From Gottfriedia endophytica (GTDB taxonomy: Bacteria > Bacillota > Bacilli > Bacillales > Bacillaceae_G): DNA of 64,000 bases. Of the stretch, positions 1-9,878 are shown in pieces. The notes under the pieces were generated by a model, which searched no databases, had not been told where the DNA came from, and saw nothing but the letters and a program-made list of their open reading frames with translations. Location of the stretch: the NCBI RefSeq assembly GCF_017814275.1, contig NZ_JAGIYQ010000004.1, positions 62,001-126,000 of the forward strand. The letters are read 5' to 3'. How positions within the stretch are numbered: the stretch's first letter is position 1; the number at the start of each line of letters is the position of its first letter. The position numbers were made by a program, and so were the translations under genes.

Positions 1-191
1 TATACCTGCTTTTACTCTTTCTTATGATATTTAAAGAGGTAGCGTTTCCATGATCATGCATGATAACCCTTTAAAATATGCATCATTGTACAGCTATCTA
101 AAAGTTTGTGCACATTTTAACAATGAAAAGGATACCATACCTTTTTTATGCTCACAACCCATCTTTTTTTGGGAATTTGTCTTTTTTGTAT

Positions 192-228
192 CAAAAAAGC
201 GATGTATTCCGTATAAAATACATCGCTT
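192..228 (-). terminator. Hairpin terminator with no assigned gene
   Basis: A 12-bp stem (AAGCGATGTATT pairing with AATACATCGCTT) is followed on the minus strand by a run of T. No convincing minus-strand gene lies just upstream, so it may end a short untranslated RNA from the 230-370 region (see findings). Confidence 0.6.
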
Positions 229-373
229 CCACCATAGGCAGTGCTAGTTAAAACCCAAATGATCTTGGCCAGTTGCCATTTATCCTTTCGGTGAAACCTA
301 TCATAAGTAAAGGTAAATTATCCATAAAGTTGTGAAACTTAATTTAGTTGGAATGTTAAATAAAAGGTATTGG
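229..373. other. Gene-free interval between two hairpins
   Basis: No gene is evident from base 1 to the cls stop at 517 apart from weak short frames. This part lies between a minus-strand terminator on its left and a plus-strand one on its right. On the minus strand it holds short pairable segments (ATAGG with CCTAT at 297-301 and 234-238) and a very short frame behind an AAAGG sequence. It does not match any riboswitch class I know. Confidence 0.35.
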
Positions 374-410
374 ATAAGGACAAAAAAGAGATTTTAGTCC
401 TTATTTTTTA
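374..410 (+). terminator. Terminator-like hairpin
   Basis: Stem ATAAGGAC / GTCCTTAT with a 15-base loop and a following T run on the plus strand. No plus-strand gene is recognised upstream. Confidence 0.4.
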
Positions 411-473
411 TGTTAGATAAAGTGTTTAATATGGTATGCAAAGAAATGGCGAGGAAGAAATACATTCTTATAA

Positions 474-511
474 AAGAAAAAAGTAATCAAATTTGAATTG
501 ATTACTTTTTA
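474..511 (-). terminator. Terminator of cls
   Basis: AAAAAGTAATCAA pairs across a short loop with TTGATTACTTTTT just after the cls stop codon. T runs on both strands make it potentially bidirectional. Confidence 0.8.
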
Positions 512-516
512 GAAAT

Positions 517-2046
517 TTACAGTAGAGGAGAAATGAGACGCATAAGAGATTCGAGCATGCGTTTTTGAATACTTCGCTTTTGAAATGAGTCCCATTTGAT
601 CTCTATGGAGTCTTGAAAATCTTGTTCAAAATCACTTTTTATATCTAGAACCGTTTTAGATTCATATAGGACCGCAATGAGTTCATAATTAAGCTCAAAA
701 CTACGAATATCCATATTTGCTGTACCAATTGTTGCAACTTCATCATCAACAAGTACAATCTTGGCATGCATAAAACTATCTTTATAGCGATAAATGGAGA
801 CTCCCGCTTTTAGAAGTGGAGTAAAGTATGATTGGGATGCTTGATCACTAATGATGCTATCTCCTTTTCCAGGGTATAAAATACGGACATCTACTCCGGA
901 AAGTGCACTCAAACGTAGTAATGTTAATGTTTCTTGATCAGGAATGAAGTATGGACTAGCAATCCAAATTGACTTTTTTGCAGAGCCCATAACTTTCAAT
1001 AGAGCATTCCGAATACTTGTATCATCCGAGCTAGGTCCACTTGCAACAATTTGTACTGCACCTTCTGCTTGAAGAATTCCTTGATTTGGAAAGTATGTTC
1101 TATTCATAAATTGTTCCCAAGAATAAGTATTTAAACTACTAGTGGCATAGAGCAAATCTTCTAAGAAAATGGCTTGTAGTTTGTATAATGCTTTTCCTTC
1201 TATTTTTAAATGACTATCACGCCAAATAGGAAACTTCTTCGAACGACCAAGATATTCATCCCCGACATTGAGTCCACCTGTAAAACCAATTGTCCCATCT
1301 ACAATAACAATCTTACGGTGGTTTCGATAATTTACGGTTTCTAATAGCCAAGGCGAAAGAATAGAATCAAATTCGATTACTTCAATCCCTGCATCTTTCA
1401 TTGGTTGCAAGAAACGCCTCCGTAATGTATTACTTCCTAGTCCATCGTAAAGAAATCGTACGATAACGCCAGATTTTGCTTTCCTTATTAAGGCATCTCG
1501 AATTTTTGTACCGATTTCATCTGATCGATAAATGTAGTATTGAATATGAATATGATGCGTAGCATTTTCAATCGCTTGTAAGATTTCAGTAAATGTTTCA
1601 TCACCATTTGTTAAGAGTTTTGTTGTTGTTTCATTAGCAACAGGACCACCGCCAAATTTTTGTATAACTTCTGTCAAATAGGTAGATCGTTCATTTAAAG
1701 GGGAGGAGATTTCTAAATTAAAACTTCTCCCTGCTAAAATCTCACGGAATATCTTTCTTCGTTCTTCTGAACGATGTAAATGTTTCTTTCTTCTCCAGCG
1801 ACTTCTTCCGAAAAGTAAGTACAGAAGTACACCGATAACAGGTAGAAGTGCTAATATTAAAAGCCAAGCCAATGTACTTTGTGGGGAACGATTCTCAATA
1901 AAAATAACGAAGGAAATCCCTATAATTGTGATCGGCCATAGTACACTGATAAAAGTATTTAAGGAAATGATGGATTTATTTAAGAGTATGAGCACAATTG
2001 CTGCAAGAGCAAATACAAATAGTAATTGAACAACGCGATTTTTCAT
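517..2046 (-). CDS. cls: Cardiolipin synthase (phospholipase D family)
   Basis: A 509-residue membrane enzyme that joins two phosphatidylglycerol molecules into cardiolipin and glycerol. Hydrophobic segments cover about residues 8-25, 30-50 and 58-80, then a basic stretch leads into the cytosolic part. Two phospholipase D motifs are visible: HRKIVIVD followed by GFTGG near residue 243, and HAKIVLVDD followed by GTANMD near residue 427. Both HxK(x)4D sets are complete, so the enzyme should be active. Length fits the usual 480-510 residues. It stands alone with its own terminator. Bacilli often carry several cls paralogues, and I cannot tell which this is. Confidence 0.93.
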   Translation of the reverse strand: MKNRVVQLLFVFALAAIVLILLNKSIISLNTFISVLWPITIIGISFVIFIENRSPQSTLAWLLILALLPVIGVLLYLLFGRSRWRRKKHLHRSEERRKIFREILAGRSFNLEISSPLNERSTYLTEVIQKFGGGPVANETTTKLLTNGDETFTEILQAIENATHHIHIQYYIYRSDEIGTKIRDALIRKAKSGVIVRFLYDGLGSNTLRRRFLQPMKDAGIEVIEFDSILSPWLLETVNYRNHRKIVIVDGTIGFTGGLNVGDEYLGRSKKFPIWRDSHLKIEGKALYKLQAIFLEDLLYATSSLNTYSWEQFMNRTYFPNQGILQAEGAVQIVASGPSSDDTSIRNALLKVMGSAKKSIWIASPYFIPDQETLTLLRLSALSGVDVRILYPGKGDSIISDQASQSYFTPLLKAGVSIYRYKDSFMHAKIVLVDDEVATIGTANMDIRSFELNYELIAVLYESKTVLDIKSDFEQDFQDSIEIKWDSFQKRSIQKRMLESLMRLISPLL

Positions 2047-2140
2047 ATGTATACATTTTACCTATTCTTTCTTAAATATAAGTCTCATAAGAGGAAGTTG
2101 TACTTTAATAGTTATATTATAATTTAGTAATATTCAAATG

Positions 2141-2176
2141 AAAATGTTCCTGGCATGGTTTCCAGGAACATTTTTT
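2141..2176 (-). terminator. Terminator at the end of the metI-metC-yitJ-metH operon
   Basis: AATGTTCCTGG pairs with CCAGGAACATT across a 7-8 base loop, with T runs on both strands. It lies between the metH stop and cls. An almost identical hairpin ends the divergent metX-hom unit at 12818-12855. Confidence 0.75.
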
Positions 2177-2202
2177 CATAAAGGCAATTTACACCAAATA
2201 TC

Positions 2203-5200
2203 TTATTCACTTCGATGTACATTGAAATATCTTGCTTCAGGATGGGCAAATACCATAGCAGTAACAGAAGCTTCCGGTTCCATCATACAACCGTCTGTTA
2301 GATGAATGCCAATATCTTCCGGGTTTAGAAGTTTAAATAATTTTTTTTGATCTTCTAGTTCAGGGCATGCCGGGTATCCAAATGAAAAACGCTGGCCTTG
2401 GTATTTAGCGGTGAATCGGTCTTTCATAGTCATCTCAATTGGATCTGGAAAGCCCCAGCGATCTCGCATTTGTCGGTGAAGTAATTCTGCGAAACCTTCC
2501 GCAGTTTCTAATGCCAAAGCTTGCAGAGCATGGCTTTCTAATAATCTTCCATCACTTTTCAATTTACCAGCTACATCACGAATTCCTCTGCCTGCTGTTA
2601 CTGCAAAAAAGCCAACAAAATCCATTTGGCCACTTGAAACAGGTTTAAGGAAATCTGCTAAGCATAAATAGGAACCAAATTCCTGTCTAGGAAACTCAAA
2701 TGTTTCAATAATCTGATTTTGTTTCTCAGGATGATAAATCAAGACTTTATCACCATCTGATTGCGCTGGGAAAAATTGATAAACTGCTGCAGGAGTAATC
2801 CAACGATTGATTTTCGCTTCAAGCAAAAGATTTTGAACCATATCATATACTTTAGTTGCCTTTTCATCACGAGTTTCTAGTAATTTTTCAAGTTTTCCTT
2901 TAACGCCAAGATGGTGCCCTATTAACATTTGTTGGTTAATATAAGGTTCAATATGAGAGAGCGAGAATGATTTTACTAAATGGCGTTTTAAATCAATCGG
3001 CTTATATACAGGAACATCTGTTTTGACGTTTGATTTCATTTTGACTGCGGTAGCAACCGAATGATTTGTTGGTAATGCTTGAGATGTTTGTATCGTTATT
3101 TCTTTTTTGCTTTCAATTAATTTTTCTTTTTCAATTGGGTCTTGTAGTTGATTAGCTAGCGCTAAACCGTTCATGGCATCTTTTGCATATAAGACAAGCC
3201 CATCATATTCCTTGCCTATTTTTGTTTCAGTAAATTTCCTTGAAAGAGCGGCTCCACCCACAAGAATGGGAACTTGAATACCTGCTTGCTTCATGTCATT
3301 GGCTGTTATGACCATTTGTTGTGCTGATTTTACGAGTAGACCTGACAAACCGACGATATCAGGTTGTTCCTTTTTTATGACTTCAATCAAATTAGCCGGG
3401 GTTACCTTAATTCCTAAATCAATTACTTGATAGCCATTATTACTTAAGATGATATCGACTAAATTTTTTCCAATATCGTGAACATCCCCTTTAACTGTTG
3501 CTAAGATGATTTTTCCTTTCGTAGAAGAGGTATCGTTGGCTTCCATATGTGGCTCTAAAAAAGAAACAGATGCTTTCATAACTTCAGCGCTTTGAAGAAC
3601 TTCCGCTACAATTAATTGGTTATCATTAAATAATCTACCCACTTCTTTCATTCCATCCATCAAAGGTCCGTTAATAATACTAAGAGGGTTTGGATAGGTT
3701 GAAAGAGCGATTTTGAGATCAGGAATAAGTCCTTCCTTTGTTCCTTCAACAACATAGAATGCAAGCCTTTCTTCAAGTGGCATATCTTTCTTTACGTTTT
3801 TTGATTCCTTTTTTTTATCCCTGTAGAAATCCGTAAAGGATGCCAATGTCTCATCAGTTGTTTCGAAGAGTAGCTTTTCGGCTAAAACTACTTCTTCTTT
3901 TGGAATAGACGCAAATCTCTCAAGCTTTTCTGTATTCACAATTGCATAGTCGAGTCCTGCCTGTGTGCAATGATAGAGAAAAACAGAGTTTAATATTTCC
4001 CGTCCAACCGGAGGAAGACCAAATGAAACGTTACTGATTCCAAGAATAGTTTGGGTTTCAGGTAAATGTTCTTTTATCGCGCGAATCCCATCAACAGTTG
4101 CTTTTGCTGAGCCGATATATTGTTCGTCACCTGTCCCGACAGGAAAAACTAGTGGGTCAAATATAATATCTTTTGGTGAAATCTTATATTTGTTCACAAG
4201 TAAATCATAAGAACGTTTAGCTATTTCAAGTTTTTTATCAGCTGAAACACCCATTCCGGATTCATCGATTGTTCCAACGACAATAGCAGCTCCAAACTGG
4301 TGAATAAGTTTTGCTACTTGCCCAAAACGTTCTTCTCCATCTTCTAGGTTAATAGAATTTATAATGGCTTTTCCTTGCGAATAAGTTAGAGCTTTTTCAA
4401 TAACTTTTTCATCAGTTGAATCAATCACAAGCGGCACTTTTACTTTTTTCACTACCTCTTTTATGAAATTTTCCATATCATGTAGCTCATCGGTATCAGG
4501 GTCAGCTAAGCAAATATCAATTACGTGTGCTCCACTTTTGACTTGGGCTCTTGCAATCTCTGAAGCCTCCTCAAATTTAAAATCTCTTATCAATCGTTTA
4601 AATTTACGTGAACCGATTACATTTGTTCTTTCTCCGACCATGATCGGGCGGAGGGTAGGATCGTCGTAAATAAATGGTTCAATACCAGATACCATGTGAT
4701 GGCTCGTTTCTTGTATTTTACGAGGGAAATAGTCTTTCATTTTATCGGAAATTGCCTGAATATGTTCAGGCTTTGTCCCGCAACAGCCACCTACAATATT
4801 TAACCAGCCTTTCGAAGCAAAACCAGATAGTTTTTCTGCAAGGGATTCTGGTGTTTCGTGGTAATGCCCCTCTTCATCGGGTAGACCAGCATTTGGATAA
4901 CAGCTAACAGCTATTGTAGATAGATTTGATAGCGATCGGATATGATCCTGCATAAATTCAGGTCCAGTGGCACAGTTTAAGCCAATAGCGATCGGATTCA
5001 TATGCTGAATAGATATATAAAAGGCTTCGATCGATTGACCAGCTAAAGTTGTTCCCATTGGTTCGATGGTTGCAGAAATCATTATGGGAAGTACTTTCCC
5101 ACTTTTTTGAAACGCACGCTGAATTCCAGTAAAACCTGCTTTCACATTTAATAAATCTTGACTTGTTTCAAGAAGAAGTAAATCTACTTCTCCATCAATT

Positions 5201-5652
5201 AACCCTAATGCCTGTTCCTCATACGAATCTGATAATACTTCAAAAGTAGTGCCCCCTGTAACACTCAATGTCTTCGTAGTTGGTCCCATGGAGCCTGCAA
5301 CAAATCTTGGCCAAGAGGCCGTTGATAGTTGATTAACCGCTCTCTTAGCAATCAATGCTGCTTGTTTATTAATCTCATACGCTTTTGGACCAAGATCATA
5401 CTCATCTAAAACCAGACTTGTTCCACCGAATGTATTCGTTTCAATAATATCTGCACCGGCATAGAGATAAGCAAGATGGATCGATTCAATGACAGAGGGA
5501 GCTGTTAGGTTTAAGTACTCATTACAACCATCAAACTGTTCTCCACCAAAATCATCGGCACTTAAATTTGCATCTTGAAGCATAGTTCCCATAGCCCCGT
5601 CCATAATAAGGATCTTCTTTTTTATTTGTTCAGTTACGGATGCTGTTGACAT
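2203..5652 (-). CDS. metH: Cobalamin-dependent methionine synthase
   Basis: Transfers the methyl group of 5-methyltetrahydrofolate to homocysteine through methylcobalamin. At 1149 residues it has the full modular set: homocysteine/zinc domain (about 1-320, with GLNCATG and the GGCCG pair of zinc cysteines), pterin-binding domain (about 335-610, with GERTNV), cobalamin cap and binding domains (about 640-860, with the cofactor motif DVHDIGKN, the DxHxxG signature) and a C-terminal reactivation domain (about 900-1149, with GYPACPE). The start follows AAGGAGG with good spacing and overlaps the end of yitJ by 23 bases, which suggests coupled translation. Last gene of the SAM-riboswitch operon. No cobalamin-independent MetE is present here. 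Confidence 0.96.
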   Translation of the reverse strand: MSTASVTEQIKKKILIMDGAMGTMLQDANLSADDFGGEQFDGCNEYLNLTAPSVIESIHLAYLYAGADIIETNTFGGTSLVLDEYDLGPKAYEINKQAALIAKRAVNQLSTASWPRFVAGSMGPTTKTLSVTGGTTFEVLSDSYEEQALGLIDGEVDLLLLETSQDLLNVKAGFTGIQRAFQKSGKVLPIMISATIEPMGTTLAGQSIEAFYISIQHMNPIAIGLNCATGPEFMQDHIRSLSNLSTIAVSCYPNAGLPDEEGHYHETPESLAEKLSGFASKGWLNIVGGCCGTKPEHIQAISDKMKDYFPRKIQETSHHMVSGIEPFIYDDPTLRPIMVGERTNVIGSRKFKRLIRDFKFEEASEIARAQVKSGAHVIDICLADPDTDELHDMENFIKEVVKKVKVPLVIDSTDEKVIEKALTYSQGKAIINSINLEDGEERFGQVAKLIHQFGAAIVVGTIDESGMGVSADKKLEIAKRSYDLLVNKYKISPKDIIFDPLVFPVGTGDEQYIGSAKATVDGIRAIKEHLPETQTILGISNVSFGLPPVGREILNSVFLYHCTQAGLDYAIVNTEKLERFASIPKEEVVLAEKLLFETTDETLASFTDFYRDKKKESKNVKKDMPLEERLAFYVVEGTKEGLIPDLKIALSTYPNPLSIINGPLMDGMKEVGRLFNDNQLIVAEVLQSAEVMKASVSFLEPHMEANDTSSTKGKIILATVKGDVHDIGKNLVDIILSNNGYQVIDLGIKVTPANLIEVIKKEQPDIVGLSGLLVKSAQQMVITANDMKQAGIQVPILVGGAALSRKFTETKIGKEYDGLVLYAKDAMNGLALANQLQDPIEKEKLIESKKEITIQTSQALPTNHSVATAVKMKSNVKTDVPVYKPIDLKRHLVKSFSLSHIEPYINQQMLIGHHLGVKGKLEKLLETRDEKATKVYDMVQNLLLEAKINRWITPAAVYQFFPAQSDGDKVLIYHPEKQNQIIETFEFPRQEFGSYLCLADFLKPVSSGQMDFVGFFAVTAGRGIRDVAGKLKSDGRLLESHALQALALETAEGFAELLHRQMRDRWGFPDPIEMTMKDRFTAKYQGQRFSFGYPACPELEDQKKLFKLLNPEDIGIHLTDGCMMEPEASVTAMVFAHPEARYFNVHRSE

Positions 5653-7495
5653 GCTGGTTCCTCCTTAGTGATTGAGAGCTACGAATACGAGCATATTTTG
5701 CTAATTCGACTGTCATTTCATATTTCATAAAAGGGGTAATAAGATAGATCCCATTAAACAGTTCGGAAGCGGCATCAATAAGCGCTTTAGAGATGACAAT
5801 ACCTTCAAGGTTCGACTGAATAGGATCATTTTTTAAAGATTCCATTCGATTACGAATTGTTTCTGGAATTTTAATACCTGGAACCTCATTGTGTAGAAAT
5901 TCTGCATTCTTACTACTAGTTAATGGCATAATTCCTACATAAATGGGAGCATCAATGTGTCTAGTCGCTTCATAGATCTCTATTAATTTTTCTTCTGAAT
6001 AGATAGGTTGAGTAATAAAATAATCGGCTCCATATTGGATTTTCTTTTCCATACGTTGAATAGCTTTATCAATCGAACGAACATTTGGATTAAAGGCTGC
6101 ACCAATTGAAAATGCTCCTTTTTGTCCTAATGGCTTTCCCGAGATGGACAAACCTTCATTAAATAGCTTGATCATTTGAATTAGCTCAAAGGAAGAGACA
6201 TCATAAACCGATGATGAACCTGGAAAATCTCCGACTCTTGCGGGATCCCCTGTAACGGCAAGAACATCATGCATACCAGCTGTATGGAGTCCCATTAAAT
6301 GTGATTGGAGACCGATGATATTACGGTCACGACAAGTAATATGAACAAGAGGCCGAACTTCAATTTTAGCTTTAAGCAATTGCCCAAGCGCAGCATTGGA
6401 AATCTGCGGAGATGCTAGGGAATTGTCAGAAAGAGTAATCGCATCAATACCAGTATCCTGTAAGGCTTTTGCTCCTTCAAAGAAGCGTGTTGTATCTAAT
6501 TTTCTTGGAGGATCGAACTCGACGATCACAGAAGGCCGTTCCCTTACGATATCCTGAAGAGCAGGTAAATCTCGTTTAGTAGGTAATGGTTCAACCTTAA
6601 TCGTTGATTTTTTAATAGGTACTATTTTTTCCGTGATTGGTTTTGCATTCTTCAACTCTGCTGAAAAAGCATGAATATGCTCAGGTGTAGTCCCGCAGCA
6701 TCCACCTAATAATCGAACTCCTTGTTGTCTAAATTGCTGTGCCATTTTTCTAAAATACTCTGGATCCCCTTCATAATGGAATTTTCCATCTGTATAAGCT
6801 GGTAAACTAGCATTTGGATAAGCAGATAAAAAAGCCGTTTTTGGCAGTTGAACTTCTTCTAGGGATAGAACCATATGATGAGGACCTAATCGACAGTTAA
6901 TTCCAACTACGTCAGCTCCAAGTTCTTCAAGTTTTCGTAAAGCAACATTAAGAGATGTCTGATCTTGTAAAATTCCAGGCTCATGAAGAGAAACTTGAGC
7001 AATAATCGGTAATTCTGTCTCTTTTCGTGCGATTGCAAGGACGGTTTCAATTTCTTCTAAATCATAAAAGGTTTCTAATAATAGACCATCAATGCCTTCC
7101 ATTAGTAAACAATATAACTGCTCTCGATAGCTTCTTTTTATCTCTTCCAACGAAATGGTGCTAGGTCTAATCCCACGATTCCCACCAATCGTTCCAAGAA
7201 TAGAAGTGTTTTTATTTGCTGCTTTTTTAGCGAGACGAACTGCAGCACTATTTATCTCTTTGACAGAATCCTCTAAACCATATCTTTGGAGCTTTATATA
7301 GTTAGCAGCGTATGAATTAGTTTGAATAATGTCAGCTCCTGCTTGGATATAGGCTTGGTGGATATGGATAATGTCCTCGGGACGTGAAAGATTTAATTCT
7401 TCTATACAATTACCAGTTCCATAGGAGTATAAGAGTGTTCCCATTGCACCATCTGCAATCAATATTTCGTTTTGTAATCGATCTAAAAAACTCAT
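5630..7495 (-). CDS. yitJ: Fused homocysteine S-methyltransferase / methylenetetrahydrofolate reductase
   Basis: A 621-residue fusion of the YitJ type. The N-terminal half (about 1-300) is a homocysteine methyltransferase domain with intact zinc cysteines (GINCRLG and GGCCGTTPEH). The C-terminal half (about 325-610) is a flavin MTHFR, with VEFDPPR and the GDPAR region typical of the fold, making 5-methyl-THF for MetH. The start is preceded by AAGGAGG. It lies between metC and metH, so methyl supply and use are co-transcribed. The zinc site looks complete, so the N-terminal domain may have its own methyltransferase activity; its methyl donor cannot be read from sequence. Confidence 0.93.
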   Translation of the reverse strand: MSFLDRLQNEILIADGAMGTLLYSYGTGNCIEELNLSRPEDIIHIHQAYIQAGADIIQTNSYAANYIKLQRYGLEDSVKEINSAAVRLAKKAANKNTSILGTIGGNRGIRPSTISLEEIKRSYREQLYCLLMEGIDGLLLETFYDLEEIETVLAIARKETELPIIAQVSLHEPGILQDQTSLNVALRKLEELGADVVGINCRLGPHHMVLSLEEVQLPKTAFLSAYPNASLPAYTDGKFHYEGDPEYFRKMAQQFRQQGVRLLGGCCGTTPEHIHAFSAELKNAKPITEKIVPIKKSTIKVEPLPTKRDLPALQDIVRERPSVIVEFDPPRKLDTTRFFEGAKALQDTGIDAITLSDNSLASPQISNAALGQLLKAKIEVRPLVHITCRDRNIIGLQSHLMGLHTAGMHDVLAVTGDPARVGDFPGSSSVYDVSSFELIQMIKLFNEGLSISGKPLGQKGAFSIGAAFNPNVRSIDKAIQRMEKKIQYGADYFITQPIYSEEKLIEIYEATRHIDAPIYVGIMPLTSSKNAEFLHNEVPGIKIPETIRNRMESLKNDPIQSNLEGIVISKALIDAASELFNGIYLITPFMKYEMTVELAKYARIRSSQSLRRNQHVNSIRN

Positions 7496-7506
7496 TGTAA
7501 ACCTCC

Positions 7507-8682
7507 TTAAATCCTTGAAACTTCTGGACTTACTTGTAGGGCAAATGAAAAATCTTTTATTAGGTCATTTGTATTTTCGATCCCTACAGAAAGTCTTAAT
7601 AGACTATTACTAATCCCACGTTTTTTACGTTCCTCTTCAGGCATAGCCGCATGAGACATTTTGGCTGGATGGGAAATAATTGTTTCTACAGCACCTAAAC
7701 TAACAGCAAATACTGGTATTTGAGTGTTTTCGATAAAATGTCTAACTGCATTTTCATCCTTTAATTCAAATGAAAGAACGGCCCCTGCAGAAGTAGACTG
7801 TCTATGTTGTAATTCATATTGAGGATGGTTTTTCAATCCTGGATAAAATACATTTTTAACAGAATGGTGCTCGGAAAGAAATTCTGCTATTTTTTGTGCG
7901 GAAGATGTAGACTGCTTTAATCTAACAGAAAGTGTCTTTAATCCTCGAAGTACTAACCAAGAGTCTTGGACTCCCAATACTGCTCCGAACGCATTTTGTA
8001 AAAATGCTAAACGATTTGCCAGTTGTTCATCCTTTACAACTGCAAGCCCAGCTACCACATCACTATGTCCTGATAAAAACTTTGTCGCACTATGAAGGAC
8101 AATATCAGCACCAAGCAATAATGGCTTTTGAAAGGCTGGGGTTAAAAAGGTATTATCGACAAAAGTAAGAGCGTTATGTTTTTTTGCTAGATTACTAACT
8201 GCTCTTATGTCAGTTACTTTTAGTAAAGGATTAGATGGTGTTTCTACATAAAAAAGCTTAGTGTTCGGAAGGATAGCCTCTTCTACAGAATCCAAGTCTG
8301 TCATATCAACAAATGTATGCTCCACACCATATCTTGAGAGTACTTCTGTCACAATACGATAAGTTCCCCCGTATACATCTTCAGAGATGATGACATGGTC
8401 ACCCTTTGAAAGAAGGAGGAATGCAGTAGAAATAGCAGCCATTCCAGAAGAAAATGCAAACCCTCTCGAACCTTCTTCTAATTCTGCGATTGTCTCCTCT
8501 AAAGCTTCTCTTGTTGGATTTAAGCTACGACCATAATCATATTTTCCAAAATGATCGAAATTTGGTTGATGGAAAGTAGATGCATGATGAATGGGAACAC
8601 TAACTGCCCCAGTTGTAGAGTCAAATTTATGCGAGTTATGAAGAAGCTTTGTTTCAAATGTATAATCCTCAGCATGACTCAT
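7507..8682 (-). CDS. metC: Cystathionine beta-lyase (PLP, Cys/Met metabolism family)
   Basis: Cleaves cystathionine to homocysteine, pyruvate and ammonia. The 391-residue protein is a fold-type I PLP enzyme with the cofactor lysine in HSATKFLSGHSDV (about residue 200), the phosphate-binding SSGMAA near residue 79 and the SLGAVET segment near the C-terminus. Its ATG overlaps the stop of metI as ATGA, and an AGGAGG lies just upstream, so translation is probably coupled. It is a paralogue of the upstream gene. The split of lyase and synthase roles rests on the B. subtilis metI-metC gene order and is likely rather than proven. Confidence 0.9.
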   Translation of the reverse strand: MSHAEDYTFETKLLHNSHKFDSTTGAVSVPIHHASTFHQPNFDHFGKYDYGRSLNPTREALEETIAELEEGSRGFAFSSGMAAISTAFLLLSKGDHVIISEDVYGGTYRIVTEVLSRYGVEHTFVDMTDLDSVEEAILPNTKLFYVETPSNPLLKVTDIRAVSNLAKKHNALTFVDNTFLTPAFQKPLLLGADIVLHSATKFLSGHSDVVAGLAVVKDEQLANRLAFLQNAFGAVLGVQDSWLVLRGLKTLSVRLKQSTSSAQKIAEFLSEHHSVKNVFYPGLKNHPQYELQHRQSTSAGAVLSFELKDENAVRHFIENTQIPVFAVSLGAVETIISHPAKMSHAAMPEEERKKRGISNSLLRLSVGIENTNDLIKDFSFALQVSPEVSRI

Positions 8683-9791
8683 TGTGTAACCTCCTGTCTA
8701 ACTTTTGCTAGTGCTTGCTCTAAGTCTTTTAATAAATCTTCTGAATTCTCAATTCCGACAGAAAAGCGTAATAGACGATTACAAACTCCTGTTTTAAGTC
8801 TTATTTCCTCAGGAATATCAGCATGTGTTTGCGTTGCAGGATAAGTGATTAAACTTTCTACACCACCAAGACTTTCTGCGAAGGTGATTAGAGATAAATT
8901 TTGCAATAATGGATTTACCCATGATTCATCTTGAACTCTAAAGGATAACATTCCGCCTTTTCCTGGATAAAAAACATCAGTAATAGCGTCGTGATTTTCT
9001 AAGTAATCAACAAGGATTTTCGCATTTTTTTCATGCTTATCCATACGTAATGCTAATGTCTTCATGCCGCGTATTAACAACCAAGAATCAAAGGGACTTA
9101 AAACAGCGCCAGCTCCGTTATGGTGTAAGGCAAGATTTTCACATAATGTTGCACCTTTTGCGACAATCAAACCAGCTAAGACATCATTATGTCCGCCTAA
9201 GTATTTAGTAGCACTGTGAATGACAATGTTAGCTCCTAAGGTTAATGGTTTTTGTAAGTATGGTGTATAAAAGGTATTGTCCACGATTAAAAGAAGGTCA
9301 TGTTCTTTCGCAATGGTAGCTACTCTTCTAATATCTGTTTGTTGCATTAATGGATTAGTAGGAGTTTCGACCAATATTGCTTTCGTATTTGAATTAATGG
9401 CATTAATGATTTCAATAGGTTCGCTCGTGTTGACATAGTGAGTTTGTAATCCCCATTTTTTATAGCCTTGCTCTAAGAGGCGATACGTTCCACCGTATAA
9501 ATCACTTGATACAATTAGCTCATCCCCAGATTGAAAAAGGGAGAGTACTGTTAGAATGGCTCCCATACCAGAACTACAAGCATAGCCTTGGTCTCCTTCT
9601 TCAAGATCTTTAATTGCATTCTCAAGAATTTCCCGCGTTGGATTTCCCGTTCTTACATAATCATATCCGCTTGATTGACCAATTCCTTCATGCCTGTAAG
9701 CTGTAGACAAATATAAAGGGGGACTTACAGTGCCTGTTACGTCTTCACTTCTATTGCCAATTTGGGCAAGTTGCGTATCAATTTTCACCAT
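8679..9791 (-). CDS. metI: Cystathionine gamma-synthase / O-acetylhomoserine thiolyase
   Basis: First gene of the leftward methionine operon, 370 residues, PLP-dependent. It condenses an O-acylhomoserine with cysteine (or sulfide). Visible marks are the cofactor lysine in HSATKYLGGHNDV, CSSGMGAI near the N-terminal third and SLGGVESL near the end. The product of the divergent metX gene is its substrate. The start uses an AAGGAG about nine bases upstream, downstream of the SAM riboswitch terminator. Confidence 0.9.
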   Translation of the reverse strand: MVKIDTQLAQIGNRSEDVTGTVSPPLYLSTAYRHEGIGQSSGYDYVRTGNPTREILENAIKDLEEGDQGYACSSGMGAILTVLSLFQSGDELIVSSDLYGGTYRLLEQGYKKWGLQTHYVNTSEPIEIINAINSNTKAILVETPTNPLMQQTDIRRVATIAKEHDLLLIVDNTFYTPYLQKPLTLGANIVIHSATKYLGGHNDVLAGLIVAKGATLCENLALHHNGAGAVLSPFDSWLLIRGMKTLALRMDKHEKNAKILVDYLENHDAITDVFYPGKGGMLSFRVQDESWVNPLLQNLSLITFAESLGGVESLITYPATQTHADIPEEIRLKTGVCNRLLRFSVGIENSEDLLKDLEQALAKVRQEVTQ

Positions 9792-9822
9792 TTCATTTAT
9801 CTCCTTTGTAAAAAAAAATAAA

Positions 9823-9855
9823 ATAAAAAAAGCCCTCTTTAAGAAGAGGACTTTT
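9823..9855 (-). terminator. SAM-riboswitch terminator before metI
   Basis: AAGTCCTCTT pairs with AAGAGGGCTT and is followed by a run of seven T on the minus strand. It lies between the S-box aptamer and metI and should form when SAM is bound. Confidence 0.9.
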
Positions 9856-9878
9856 AAGTGTAGACAAATTTAGCCATC

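Noticed and set aside
50-247. 65-residue open frame near the left end
   Set aside because: Its 3' part runs through a terminator hairpin, the ribosome-binding site is weak and distant, and the composition (Phe, His, Cys-rich) does not look like a protein.
7932-8168. 78-residue frame antisense to metC
   Set aside because: No initiation signals, and fully inside a conserved PLP enzyme gene.
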